From NCBI RefSeq assembly GCF_003052265.1, contig NZ_QANS01000006.1, positions 128,758-192,757 on the forward strand: a stretch of 64,000 nt of DNA. Direction: 5' to 3'. The translations under genes were made by a program, and so were the position numbers. Source of the DNA: Stenotrophobium rhamnosiphilum. Lineage in GTDB: Bacteria; Pseudomonadota; Gammaproteobacteria; Nevskiales; Nevskiaceae. Below are positions 1 to 8,185 of this stretch, piece by piece (position 1 is the first letter of the stretch; each line of letters opens with the position of its first letter). The notes below the pieces were generated by a model. That model ran no database searches, had not been told where the DNA came from, and saw nothing but the letters and a program-made list of their open reading frames with translations.

Positions 1-1284
1 GATGCTTCAGTGAAGGGCGGCGCTTGGTATCCGCTCACCGTGAAGAAGACGGTGCGCGCACTCGATATCGCTATCGAAAACCGTCTCCCAGTCGTTCACC
101 TCTGCGATTCCGCTGGTGGCTTCTTGCCGTTGCAAGCTGATTTGTTTGCCGACAAATACATGGCAGGCCGCATCTTCCGTAACCAATGCCAACTCTCGAA
201 GATGGGCGTGCAGCAGGTGTCTGTCGTACTCGGTCACTGCACCGCAGGCGGCGCTTACGTGCCGGGCCTGTCGGACTACAACGTCATCGTGCGCGGCACT
301 GGCGCGATCTTCCTTGCTGGCCCTCCGTTGGTGAAAGCTGCAACGGGTGAAGACGTGTCGGTGGAAGATCTCGGTGGTTGCGACATGCACACCAGCGTCT
401 CCGGCACCGCCGACTATCCCGCTTCGAGCGAAGAAGAAGCGATTGCGATTGCGCGCGACATCGTTGCGCAGTTCAAGCGTCCACAGAAAACGCACATCGA
501 ATGGCAGGAACCAGAAGCACCGTTCTACGATCCGTCCGAACTGTATGGCGTGATTCCGAAAGACATCAAACAACAGTTTGATATTCGCGAAGTGATTGCA
601 CGTCTCGTCGACGGCTCACGCTTCCACGAATACCAGCCGAACTATGGCAAGACACTGATCTGCGGCTACGCACATCTGTGGGGCTACAAGATCGGCATTC
701 TCGGCAACAACGGCGTGCTGTTTAACGACAGCTCGCTGAAGGGCGCACACTTCATCGAACTGTGCAACCAGAACAAGACGCCGATCCTGTTCCTGCAGAA
801 CATCACCGGCTTCATGGTTGGCCGCGAATACGAACGCCGCGGCATCACCAAGGACGGCGCCAAGATGATCATGGCCGTGTCCTGCTCGGAAGTGCCGAAG
901 TTCACCGTGATGTGTAACGGTTCCTTCGGCGCTGGTAACTACGGCATGAGCGGTCGCGCATTTGATTCACGCTTCTTGTTCGCCTGGCCGCAGTCACAAA
1001 TTTCGGTGATGGGCGCAGAACAAGCCGCGAACACGCTGGCTGACGTGAAGGTTCGTCAGCTCGCCAAGCAAGGCAAGAAGCTGACGCAAGAAGACATCGA
1101 CGCGATCCGCGATCCGGTGCTCGGCGAGTTCAAGCGCAAACAGAGCGCGTACTGGAGCACGTCGGAAATGTGGGACGACGGCATTCTCGACCCCGCGGAT
1201 ACCCGCAACGCCCTCGGCATTGCACTATCTGCCTCGTTGAGCGCACCCATTGGCGATCCGCGATACGGTATCTTCCGTATGTAA
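1..1284 (+). CDS. Acyl-CoA carboxylase carboxyltransferase (beta) subunit, 5' partial
   Basis: This gene enters from the left edge: the reading frame is open from base 1 (D-A-S-V-K-G-G), so the start lies outside the window. About 427 residues are visible of a family that normally has about 535. It is the biotin-dependent carboxyltransferase subunit that moves CO2 from carboxybiotin to an acyl-CoA. The order of conserved blocks (KGGAWYPLTVKK, CTAGGAYVPG, FLAGPPLVKAATGE, LQNITGFMVG, GSFGAGNYGMSGRAF and the C-terminal YGIFRM) is that of methylcrotonyl-CoA carboxylase beta subunits. Geranyl-CoA and propionyl-CoA carboxylases are close relatives and cannot be excluded. The biotin-carrying alpha subunit is not in the window. 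It is cytoplasmic and probably acts in branched-chain or terpenoid acyl-CoA catabolism, in keeping with the prpE gene downstream. Confidence 0.9.
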   Translation, partial: DASVKGGAWYPLTVKKTVRALDIAIENRLPVVHLCDSAGGFLPLQADLFADKYMAGRIFRNQCQLSKMGVQQVSVVLGHCTAGGAYVPGLSDYNVIVRGTGAIFLAGPPLVKAATGEDVSVEDLGGCDMHTSVSGTADYPASSEEEAIAIARDIVAQFKRPQKTHIEWQEPEAPFYDPSELYGVIPKDIKQQFDIREVIARLVDGSRFHEYQPNYGKTLICGYAHLWGYKIGILGNNGVLFNDSSLKGAHFIELCNQNKTPILFLQNITGFMVGREYERRGITKDGAKMIMAVSCSEVPKFTVMCNGSFGAGNYGMSGRAFDSRFLFAWPQSQISVMGAEQAANTLADVKVRQLAKQGKKLTQEDIDAIRDPVLGEFKRKQSAYWSTSEMWDDGILDPADTRNALGIALSASLSAPIGDPRYGIFRM

Positions 1285-1290
1285 GCATCT

Positions 1291-1319
1291 TGGGCCCGCA
1301 CTAGCGGGCCCAGTCTTTA
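1291..1319 (+). terminator. Hairpin after the carboxylase gene
   Basis: A perfect 9-bp stem (TGGGCCCGC, 4-nt loop, GCGGGCCCA) lies 7 bp after the stop codon and is followed by a short T-rich stretch (GTCTTTAT). It is probably an intrinsic terminator, although the T-run is weak. Confidence 0.6.
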
Positions 1320-1338
1320 TCGCCACACAGAGCCAGTC

Positions 1339-2292
1339 ATGAATTATGAATTGAAAGTTGTCCCGGTCAGCACGCGCAGCCGCATCATCATGCGATTGCT
1401 CAAGACGTTTCTGCGCCCGTGGCTCTCATGGCTGGTGCGCGGCTCGCGTGATCGCATTGCAAGATTTCAGTTGCTGACGGCTTCGAATAAATGCCGCAAT
1501 ACTTACGGATTGCCGATGGAGTATCGCGTGATCGGTGCGCCCGATGGCGGTATTCCGGGTCACTTTGCTGGCCTGCCGACTGACACGTACAAGAACGCGA
1601 TTCTCTACATTCACGGTGGCGCGTTCATTCTTCCTGCGTCGCCTGATGTGCAACTGCGCATGATGTGCAAACTATGCCGCGATATGGATGCGGTGGGTTT
1701 TGGTGTTGACTACCGTCTCGCACCGAGCAGCAAGTTTCCGGCTGCACTGGATGATTGCGAACGTGCTTATCGCGCGCTGCTCGATCTGGGTTTTGCAGCA
1801 AATCGAATTGCGATTGTTGGCGAATCCGCTGGTGGCAATCTGACACTCGCTGTATTGCAGCGCATTCGCAAGCGCGGCTGGCCGATGCCTGCTTGCGCGA
1901 TTCCAATTTCACCCGCAACCGATCTCGGCCGTTCACACGGCCTGCCTTCACGCATTACTCGCGCGAAGGGAGATGTACTCCTACCATCAAAGGCATTACA
2001 TCGCGTCGACGTGTTTTATAGCGGTGATCACGATGCATCCGATCCTGAACTGTCGCCGTTGTTTGCCGACTTCCGCGGATTTCCGCCACTTTATTTCCTC
2101 GCGTCTGACGCCGAACTCCTGCGTGACGACAGCGTGCTTTGTGCAGGGCGTGCACACGAAGCTGGCGTAGACGTGAAGCTGGATATCTGGCCGACATTCC
2201 CGCACGCCTTCCCACTGTTCGCACAAATGTTTCCTGAAGTGATCGAATCACAGAAGGACATGGTGACGTTCATGAAGAAGCACATTCCTTAA
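1339..2292 (+). CDS. Alpha/beta hydrolase, HSL (hormone-sensitive lipase) family esterase
   Basis: A 317-residue cytoplasmic esterase with no clear signal peptide. The HSL-family oxyanion motif HGGAF is at residues 92-96 and the nucleophile elbow GESAGG has Ser163. The acid and base are probably the Asp in the DAELLRDD stretch and the His in FPHAF near the C terminus, which is the usual order for this fold. Members hydrolyse short- to medium-chain acyl esters, and some act on terpenoid or steroid esters; the substrate cannot be read from the sequence. It lies between the carboxylase gene and prpE on the same strand, so a role in releasing acyl groups for CoA activation is plausible. Confidence 0.85.
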   Translation: MNYELKVVPVSTRSRIIMRLLKTFLRPWLSWLVRGSRDRIARFQLLTASNKCRNTYGLPMEYRVIGAPDGGIPGHFAGLPTDTYKNAILYIHGGAFILPASPDVQLRMMCKLCRDMDAVGFGVDYRLAPSSKFPAALDDCERAYRALLDLGFAANRIAIVGESAGGNLTLAVLQRIRKRGWPMPACAIPISPATDLGRSHGLPSRITRAKGDVLLPSKALHRVDVFYSGDHDASDPELSPLFADFRGFPPLYFLASDAELLRDDSVLCAGRAHEAGVDVKLDIWPTFPHAFPLFAQMFPEVIESQKDMVTFMKKHIP

Positions 2293-2329
2293 GTTTTAAA
2301 CGCCTGCCCGCAGATCGAAGAGCATCAAC

Positions 2330-4228
2330 ATGAGCGCATCAAAATACGCAGAGCAGTATCAACGTTCTTTGTCTGAGCCAGAAATATTCTGGGCCGAGCA
2401 AGCAGCGAAACTGCGTTGGCATAAGCCGTGGTCCAAAGTGTTGGATGACAGCAAAGCACCTTTCTATCGCTGGTTTGCAGGCGCCGAGTTCAACACCTGC
2501 TATAATGCGCTGGATCGTCATGTTGAAGAAGGTCGCGCCGATCAAGTCGCGATCACCTATGACAGCCCGCTGACCAACTCGCTAAAGAAATTCACCTACC
2601 GCGAATTGCGTGATGAAGTTGCGCTGTTTGCGGGCGCGCTGCGCGCCAACGGCGTGAAGCGTGGCGATCTCGTCGTAATCTACATGCCGATGGTTCCAGA
2701 AGCCGCCGTTGCGATGCTGGCCTGTGCGCGTATCGGCGCTGTGCACTCGGTGGTGTTCGGTGGCTTTGCTGCGCCTGAACTCGCCAAGCGCATTGATGCT
2801 GCGAAGCCTGTGTTGTTGGTATCGGCAACTTGCGGCATCGAGCCGGGCCGCGTGATCGATTATAAACCTCTACTCGATCAAGCGATCGAACTCGCTGAAC
2901 ACAAAGTCACTCGCACGATCATTCTGCAACGTCCACAACGCGAAGCCGCTTTGATCGCAGGTCGCGATGTTGATTGGCAAGAAGCCGTTGAAGCGGCACA
3001 GCCTGCTGACTGCGTGCCCGTTGCATCCACTGATCCGCTTTACGTTCTTTACACCTCTGGCACCACGGGCAAGCCGAAAGGCGTTGTGCGTGATCACGGT
3101 GGTCACGCGGTTGCGCTGATGTATTCGATGAAGACCGTGTTCGATACCAATCCCGGTGATGTGTTCTGGGCGGCGTCGGATGTAGGCTGGGTTGTGGGCC
3201 ACTCGTACATTGTTTATGGCCCGTTGCTGCAAGGCTGCACGACCATTTTCTACGAAGGTAAACCTGTCGGCACACCAGACGCAGGTGCTTTCTGGCGCGT
3301 GATCTCGCAGCACGGCGTTAAAACTTTCTTCACTGCACCGACTGCGTTCCGCGCAATCAAGAAAGAAGATCCGGAAGGCAAGTTGATTGGCCAATACGAT
3401 CTGTCGAAATTCAAAACGCTTTATCTCGCTGGCGAACGCTGCGATCCCGATACGATTTTGTGGGCGCAAGACAAACTCAAAGTGCCAGTAATTGATAACT
3501 GGTGGCAGACCGAATTGGGTTGGTCCGCAATTGCCAACTGCCAAGGCTTGGAGTTGATGCCGGTGAAGCCGGGCTCAGCCGCTGTGCCGGTGCCTGGCTT
3601 TGAATTCGCCGTGCTCGATAACGCTGGCACGCCGGTGAAGGACGACGACATCGGCAACGTTGTGATCAAACTGCCGCTGCCTCCAGGCACGCTCAGCACG
3701 ATGTGGCAGAACGATCAGGGTTATCACGACAATTATTTAAGCCGCTATCCCGGCTATTACCTCACCGGCGACGCGGGCTATCGCGACACCGACGGTTATC
3801 TGTGGATCATGTCGCGCATCGACGACATCATTAACGTCGCAGGCCACCGCCTCTCAACGGGCGCGATGGAAGAAGTGTTGTCGTCGCATCCTGCGGTTGC
3901 CGAGTGTGCCGTCATTGGCGTTGCTGATGCGCTGAAGGGACAACTCCCCGTCGGCCTCGTTGTGCTGAAAGCAGGCGTAACGAAATCGTCGGAAGAAATT
4001 GTTCGCGAATTGGTCGAGCGCGTACGCGCGCAGATCGGCGCGGTTGCAGCCTTTAAACAAGCGACGGTGATTGCACGTTTGCCGAAGACACGCTCCGGCA
4101 AGGTGCTGCGTTCGACGATGCGTTCTATCGCTGACAGCCAGCCACACACGGTTCCGGCGACGATTGATGATCCGAAGTCCTTGGAAGAAATTGCTACTGC
4201 GCTTCAGGCACTGGGCTACGCTAAGTGA
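2330..4228 (+). CDS. prpE: Propionyl-CoA synthetase (acyl-CoA synthetase)
   Basis: A 632-residue AMP-forming acyl-CoA synthetase, full length for the family. The ATP-binding P-loop YTSGTTGKPKG begins at Tyr241 and runs into VVRDHGGHAVAL, a sequence typical of PrpE/ACSS3 rather than acetyl-CoA synthetase. The adenylation motif YYLTGDAGYRDTDGY and the C-terminal catalytic lysine (Lys591 in TRSGKVLRS) are present. It converts propionate (possibly other short acids) plus ATP and CoA to the CoA ester in the cytoplasm. The start at 2330 gives a normal N terminus. No methylcitrate-cycle genes are adjacent. It lies 37 bp after the esterase gene and is probably co-transcribed with it. Confidence 0.9.
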   Translation: MSASKYAEQYQRSLSEPEIFWAEQAAKLRWHKPWSKVLDDSKAPFYRWFAGAEFNTCYNALDRHVEEGRADQVAITYDSPLTNSLKKFTYRELRDEVALFAGALRANGVKRGDLVVIYMPMVPEAAVAMLACARIGAVHSVVFGGFAAPELAKRIDAAKPVLLVSATCGIEPGRVIDYKPLLDQAIELAEHKVTRTIILQRPQREAALIAGRDVDWQEAVEAAQPADCVPVASTDPLYVLYTSGTTGKPKGVVRDHGGHAVALMYSMKTVFDTNPGDVFWAASDVGWVVGHSYIVYGPLLQGCTTIFYEGKPVGTPDAGAFWRVISQHGVKTFFTAPTAFRAIKKEDPEGKLIGQYDLSKFKTLYLAGERCDPDTILWAQDKLKVPVIDNWWQTELGWSAIANCQGLELMPVKPGSAAVPVPGFEFAVLDNAGTPVKDDDIGNVVIKLPLPPGTLSTMWQNDQGYHDNYLSRYPGYYLTGDAGYRDTDGYLWIMSRIDDIINVAGHRLSTGAMEEVLSSHPAVAECAVIGVADALKGQLPVGLVVLKAGVTKSSEEIVRELVERVRAQIGAVAAFKQATVIARLPKTRSGKVLRSTMRSIADSQPHTVPATIDDPKSLEEIATALQALGYAK

Positions 4229-4232
4229 CCTC

Positions 4233-4292
4233 GTAGGAGCGCCTCTTAGGCGCGATGGCCCAGCGCCAATCGCGCCTAAGAGGCGCTCCTAC
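4233..4292. repeat. REP-like palindrome, GTAGGAGCGCCT family, copy 1
   Basis: Two 24-bp arms (4233-4256 and 4269-4292) beginning GTAGGAGCGCCTCTTAGG are perfect inverted complements around a 12-nt centre that itself continues the pairing. It starts 4 bp after the prpE stop codon. Related copies are at 22630-22683 and 59390-59512. An open frame runs through it into the next gene but is not likely to be translated. Confidence 0.85.
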
Positions 4293-4343
4293 ACTTCTCG
4301 CAGAGACAAGCGAAAAAACCACCATCAGTGCGACAATACGCAC

Positions 4344-5048
4344 ATGAAAGCGAATAACCGATCCGTCTTTATTACCGGCGGTGGCTCCGGCCTTGGGGCT
4401 GCTATTGCCCGTCATCTGGCTCGCTTAGGCTGGCGCGTTGCACTCGCTGGACGCAATCAAACGCGACTCGATGGCGCGGCCGCTGAGCTGAAAAAAATGG
4501 GCACACCCGCACAGGTGTTTGCGCTGGATGTTGCGAATGCCAGCGCAGTCGAAGCGGCGATTCGCGAGTTTCGCCCTGATGCATTGGTCTGCTGCGCAGC
4601 CATCATGGGTCGCGGCGATGTCTGGGGCGAGCTGACCCCGGGCTTGTTTGCACAGGTGATGGCGACCAATGTTTCCGGCACGTTCAACACCTGTGCTGCG
4701 GCGATGAAACTTTGGAAAGAGAACGGCATCAAAGGCGATATCGTTAACATCTCTTCGCTGGGCGGCATTCGCGGCATGCAGAAATTTTCAGGGTTTTCGG
4801 CTTACGCGGCATCCAAGCACGCAATTGTCGGGCTCACCGAAGCGCTGTCGATTGATGGCCGTACGCATGGCATTCGTGTGAATGCAGTTGCTCCGGGCAC
4901 AATTAACACGGCAATGACCGAAGCACTCGGTCTTGAACCTAAGACTCAACCTGATCAGCTGGCACCGACCGTTGCCTTCTTGCTTGATCGCCAGCAGTCA
5001 GAATTAATTAGCGGCACCACGATGGAAGTACATTGCAATGACGACTAA
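4344..5048 (+). CDS. Short-chain dehydrogenase/reductase (SDR)
   Basis: A 234-residue classical SDR. The NAD(P)-binding motif TGGGSGLG is at the N terminus and the catalytic pair is in the SAYAASK block (Tyr and Lys), preceded by the NISSLGG serine. I chose the ATG at 4344 because the glycine-rich motif then falls at about residue 10. The longer open frame runs back through the REP palindrome and into the end of prpE in another frame. The substrate is unknown. The stop overlaps the next gene by 11 bp, so the two are translationally linked. Confidence 0.85.
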   Translation: MKANNRSVFITGGGSGLGAAIARHLARLGWRVALAGRNQTRLDGAAAELKKMGTPAQVFALDVANASAVEAAIREFRPDALVCCAAIMGRGDVWGELTPGLFAQVMATNVSGTFNTCAAAMKLWKENGIKGDIVNISSLGGIRGMQKFSGFSAYAASKHAIVGLTEALSIDGRTHGIRVNAVAPGTINTAMTEALGLEPKTQPDQLAPTVAFLLDRQQSELISGTTMEVHCNDD

Positions 5049-5463
5049 GAAAGCGCCACTCGTTTACCTCACACGCCGCGAAACCTTCTCAGCCGCACAT
5101 CGTCTTTGGGCAGACGATCTGAGTGAGCAAGAGAACCGCGATCTGTTCGGTCCCTGCGCCTACGATCATGGTCACGGCCACAACTATGTGTTGGAGGTGA
5201 CGCTGCGCGGTCCGATTGATCCAAAGACCGGCATCCTGATCAACCTCAAAGAAATTCGTGATGTGGTGCATGAGTTGATTGTTGGCGACGTTGATCATCG
5301 CCACCTCAATCACGATGCCCCACTAACGCGTGGCATCAATCCCACCGCAGAAAATCTTGTTGTGTTGTTCTGGACCGTGCTGCACAAACACTTCAACGAA
5401 ATGCTTTACGAAGTTCGCCTGCGCGAAACCGAAAAGAATTGGGTCACGTACTACGGCGAGTAA
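5038..5463 (+). CDS. 6-pyruvoyl-tetrahydropterin synthase / QueD family protein
   Basis: A 141-residue PTPS-fold enzyme. Zinc ligands are visible as the His of FSAAHRL and the two histidines of HGHNY, with the candidate catalytic Cys just before them in FGPCAYDHGHGHNY. The tail DHRHLNHD matches the DHxxLN region of the family. The close Cys-to-HGH spacing (FGxC) recalls the eukaryotic PTPS layout as well as QueD. Family members make 6-pyruvoyl-tetrahydropterin or 6-carboxy-tetrahydropterin (a queuosine precursor) from dihydroneopterin triphosphate. No other queuosine gene is nearby. Its start lies inside the end of the SDR gene; SDR enzymes also act on pterins, so a pterin role for the pair is possible but unproven. 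Confidence 0.8.
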   Translation: MTTKKAPLVYLTRRETFSAAHRLWADDLSEQENRDLFGPCAYDHGHGHNYVLEVTLRGPIDPKTGILINLKEIRDVVHELIVGDVDHRHLNHDAPLTRGINPTAENLVVLFWTVLHKHFNEMLYEVRLRETEKNWVTYYGE

Positions 5464-5474
5464 TTGGCAGCACG

Positions 5475-5801
5475 ATGTTTAAGAACTTTTTGGTTATCGC
5501 GCTAGCCCTTTCACTCAGCGCCTGCGTAACGCTTTACAGCAAGACCCGTGAGTGGAAAGCGCCGCGCATCGTCGGCGATTACACCGTTAGCGCAACGATG
5601 AATGTCGGGCTTCTAATCACTGATGTGACCATCTCCGTCAACGGCCGTCAGGCACTCGCCGGACAGTCATGGTTCTGGTCTGACACGCTGACACTGGAAG
5701 GCGATGTAGAGCACGTACCTATCTTGGCGCTGTGCCACATCAAAGATAAAACTTGTGATGTCACCATCGCTGGCCTGATTGGCGCGAAGCTGAAGTTTTG
5801 A
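5475..5801 (+). CDS. Small hypothetical lipoprotein
   Basis: A 108-residue protein I do not recognise. It starts with a lipoprotein signal peptide (MFKNFLVIALALSLSAC), so the acylated Cys would be residue 17. The remainder is predicted mostly beta, has no membrane segment, and contains a Cys pair (LCHIKDKTCD) near the C terminus that could form a disulfide in the periplasm. I use the ATG at 5475 because it gives a clean signal peptide; an earlier in-frame start at 5439 lies inside the pterin gene. It is 11 bp after that gene and may share its transcript. Confidence 0.65.
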   Translation: MFKNFLVIALALSLSACVTLYSKTREWKAPRIVGDYTVSATMNVGLLITDVTISVNGRQALAGQSWFWSDTLTLEGDVEHVPILALCHIKDKTCDVTIAGLIGAKLKF

Positions 5802-5831
5802 GTTGACGCCTAGCTGGGCAAACTGCTCGGC

Positions 5832-6776
5832 TTATTTAGAAGCCTTAGCGCCCGAAGATTTTTCTGCGGCTTGTTTAGCCAATACCTCTGCACGCGCTGC
5901 TATACGTACACGTATTGCGGCACCGATGGAGTGGTAGCTGAAATTATCCTCCACCTCGATATCGTCCACAGAAATTTGAGTCCGATACTCCGGATTCATC
6001 TTGAATGTGTCCTTCCTTCGAAGAAAACAACTCCGTCCAAGAGGCACTCCGAGCTTTGTTGTAAAACGAGCGTTATAAGCCGTCTCAATCAAATATTTTT
6101 CAAATACACGCATGCTTGAACTCTCAACGATAACGTTTGAGATTTTCCCGTCAGGCTCGACCTCAATGAGCGACCAAACCCAGCCCTGAATGCCGCGTAT
6201 AGCGGCCTGCCGGAGAAGAGGCGGGAGAGGTAAAGACTCTGAACCGGCCTCTCTCTGAATAATGCCAAGGTCACAAACTTCTTTGTTCTTCTTGTCGCTC
6301 ATATAGAACAAACCATAGCGGGCATACCAGTCTTGTACTGGCGTGTGCGCCATATTCAAAAGTTTTTCATACGCTGCAACAGATTCCGCATTACGTCCAA
6401 GATCTCGCAACACATTTGCCTTCTCCAAAGTAATCCACGCACGATCAAAATCGTCCTGCGCTACTTCTGGCGACAACGCTTCAAGCGCAGCCAACGCCGC
6501 TTCTTGATGTCGCTTTATTGCTTCTTGCGGCAGTTTGACGGCGACATGTGTCACGCCCTTCTTGTGCCACGGTGCAACATCCAGTTCTAAAGCACGCGTC
6601 AGTTCTGGCGAAGGTTGTCGCAACGCAGTACGCGTCAGAAACAGTTCCTTATCGCTTTCATTCAGGCCATCTTCTTTCTTGACCGAACCGCTCTGAGCGC
6701 ATGCGCTGAGAATTCCCACCAGTACCACGACGGCACAAAGCTTTGAGCGATTCATTCCAAGAAACCGATTGCGCAT
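5832..6776 (-). CDS. Hypothetical lipoprotein with a TonB C-terminal-like domain
   Basis: A 314-residue protein with an N-terminal lipoprotein signal (lipobox LSAC), a helical middle that reads like one or two tetratricopeptide units (AYEKLLNMAHTPVQDWYARYG), and a C-terminal part (about residues 195-265) with the pattern of a TonB C-terminal domain: EVEPDGKISNVIVESSS, then a paired helix, then F-x-T and GVPLG. Such TonB-like lipoproteins are known in gammaproteobacteria but lack the inner-membrane anchor needed to energise receptors. An in-frame ATG seven codons downstream (6755) is an equally good start. It runs opposite to its left neighbour and is divergent from the lipase gene. Confidence 0.6.
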   Translation of the reverse strand: MRNRFLGMNRSKLCAVVVLVGILSACAQSGSVKKEDGLNESDKELFLTRTALRQPSPELTRALELDVAPWHKKGVTHVAVKLPQEAIKRHQEAALAALEALSPEVAQDDFDRAWITLEKANVLRDLGRNAESVAAYEKLLNMAHTPVQDWYARYGLFYMSDKKNKEVCDLGIIQREAGSESLPLPPLLRQAAIRGIQGWVWSLIEVEPDGKISNVIVESSSMRVFEKYLIETAYNARFTTKLGVPLGRSCFLRRKDTFKMNPEYRTQISVDDIEVEDNFSYHSIGAAIRVRIAARAEVLAKQAAEKSSGAKASK

Positions 6777-6952
6777 GCAAAAATCCTGAACTTGTTACGC
6801 GAGAACCGTAGTTTATGGCGGCCGATGATGAGAGTCCCTATTCCCTTATTAGACATGAATATCTAGACAAACCAAGGCCTCATCTAAACGGCTGATTGCA
6901 CCTCGCCGCAACCGCGCCCACACTGGCTCAACAAATATTGGGGGATATCGCC

Positions 6953-8005
6953 ATGCGTATTCATCTAGCTGTGCTGTGTGGTTTGAGTTTGTTGTTATCC
7001 GCTTGCGGCACTTCGTCGTCACCCGATGGCGCTGCACGAACTGGTGCAAAAGACGAATTCCCCAACGAACCTGAATTGAGCGTATCGCAAGAAGTGCTCG
7101 ACGCGGCCTTGCATTGCACAGATTTCACGAATCCCGACAAACCCGCAGTGTTGCTGGTGCACGGCACGTTCACGGCTGGGCAAGAACAGTACGAGTGGAA
7201 CTATCTGCCATTGCTGTCGGCGCGTGGCTTTGATGTTTGCGCGGTGACTTATCCAGACCGCGGTCTTGGTGATCAACAGATTTCAGCCGAGTACGTCGTC
7301 AACGCATTGCGCCGTATGCACGCGAGAACGCATCGCAAGGTGGCGATGATTGGTCACAGCCAGGGCGCTTCGATGCCACGCTGGGCGATCAAGTGGTGGC
7401 CTTCAGCACGCAATGCTATCGACGATTTTATTTTGCAAGCTGGCCCAAGCCATGGAACCGTGCTCGCTTCACCTGCAACACTGGCGCAGGATCTGGGCCT
7501 CGGGACATTGCCAGTGGGTTTTCTACCTGCAGGTTTCTACCAATTTGCGCCTGCTTCGCTGTTCATCAACGCGATCAATGCCGATGACGAAACGCCGGGC
7601 GATATCGATTACACCAGTATCTACACGCTCACCGACGAACTGGTGCAGCCCGCGATCCCAGTGCCCACGGCTGCGTTGGAATTCGGGCAGAACAATCCGC
7701 ATGTGACCAATCTGCTGATTCAGGATCTCTGCCCCTTGCAGATCACCGACCACGTCACCATCGGCACCACTGATGTCGTCGCCTTTAAATTGGCACTCGA
7801 TGCGATCACACATCCTGGCCCCGCAGACGTGCAACGCGCGGGCGGCGCAGCGATGTGCACCAACATCCCGATCATTCTCGATCCGGCGATCGCCAGTGCT
7901 GGCGTCAACGCGCTGCTGGCCATTTTGCAAAGCGACGTCGCCGCAGGCGTGCCGAACCCGCACCTGACCAACGCCGAACCGCCGCTCAAACCCTACGCAC
8001 AGTGA
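6953..8005 (+). CDS. Secreted or lipid-anchored lipase, Candida antarctica lipase B-like fold
   Basis: A 350-residue triacylglycerol-lipase-type hydrolase. It starts with a lipoprotein signal (LSLLLSAC). The nucleophile elbow is GHSQG with Ser136. The stretch from the oxyanion region (HGTFTAGQEQYEWNYLPLL) through TYPDRGLGDQQISAEYVVNA to the WPSARNAIDDF segment after the nucleophile resembles the order seen in CALB and bacterial CALB-like lipases. The ATG at 6953 follows a GGGGGA ribosome-binding site and gives the lipobox; an earlier in-frame ATG at 6896 has neither. It would hydrolyse esters or lipids outside the cytoplasm. It is the first plus-strand gene of the catabolic region. Confidence 0.8.
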   Translation: MRIHLAVLCGLSLLLSACGTSSSPDGAARTGAKDEFPNEPELSVSQEVLDAALHCTDFTNPDKPAVLLVHGTFTAGQEQYEWNYLPLLSARGFDVCAVTYPDRGLGDQQISAEYVVNALRRMHARTHRKVAMIGHSQGASMPRWAIKWWPSARNAIDDFILQAGPSHGTVLASPATLAQDLGLGTLPVGFLPAGFYQFAPASLFINAINADDETPGDIDYTSIYTLTDELVQPAIPVPTAALEFGQNNPHVTNLLIQDLCPLQITDHVTIGTTDVVAFKLALDAITHPGPADVQRAGGAAMCTNIPIILDPAIASAGVNALLAILQSDVAAGVPNPHLTNAEPPLKPYAQ

Positions 8006-8011
8006 GCACAA

Positions 8012-8050
8012 AGCCTTGCCCCTACGTGCATTGACCGTAGGGACAAGGCT
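8012..8050 (+). terminator. Hairpin after the lipase gene
   Basis: Arms AGCCTTGCCCCTACG (8012-8026) and CGTAGGGACAAGGCT (8036-8050) pair with one mismatch, starting 6 bp after the stop codon. There is no long T-run, so termination may depend on Rho. The remaining 135 bp before the next gene show nothing I can name. Confidence 0.5.
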
Positions 8051-8185
8051 CTACTGCATGCGGCCGATGTTGTAAGGTTCGGTTTCGGGCATTTTTACCC
8101 TATTGGAACCCCCTCTCCGACCTGCGTAAGCAGAAGCCCCTATGGCTTAGGGAGCGCGGACTTTAGCTATTACTCAGGATCAGCA

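Noticed and set aside
2501-2506. TATAAT hexamer
   Set aside because: It lies inside the prpE coding sequence and no gene starts downstream.
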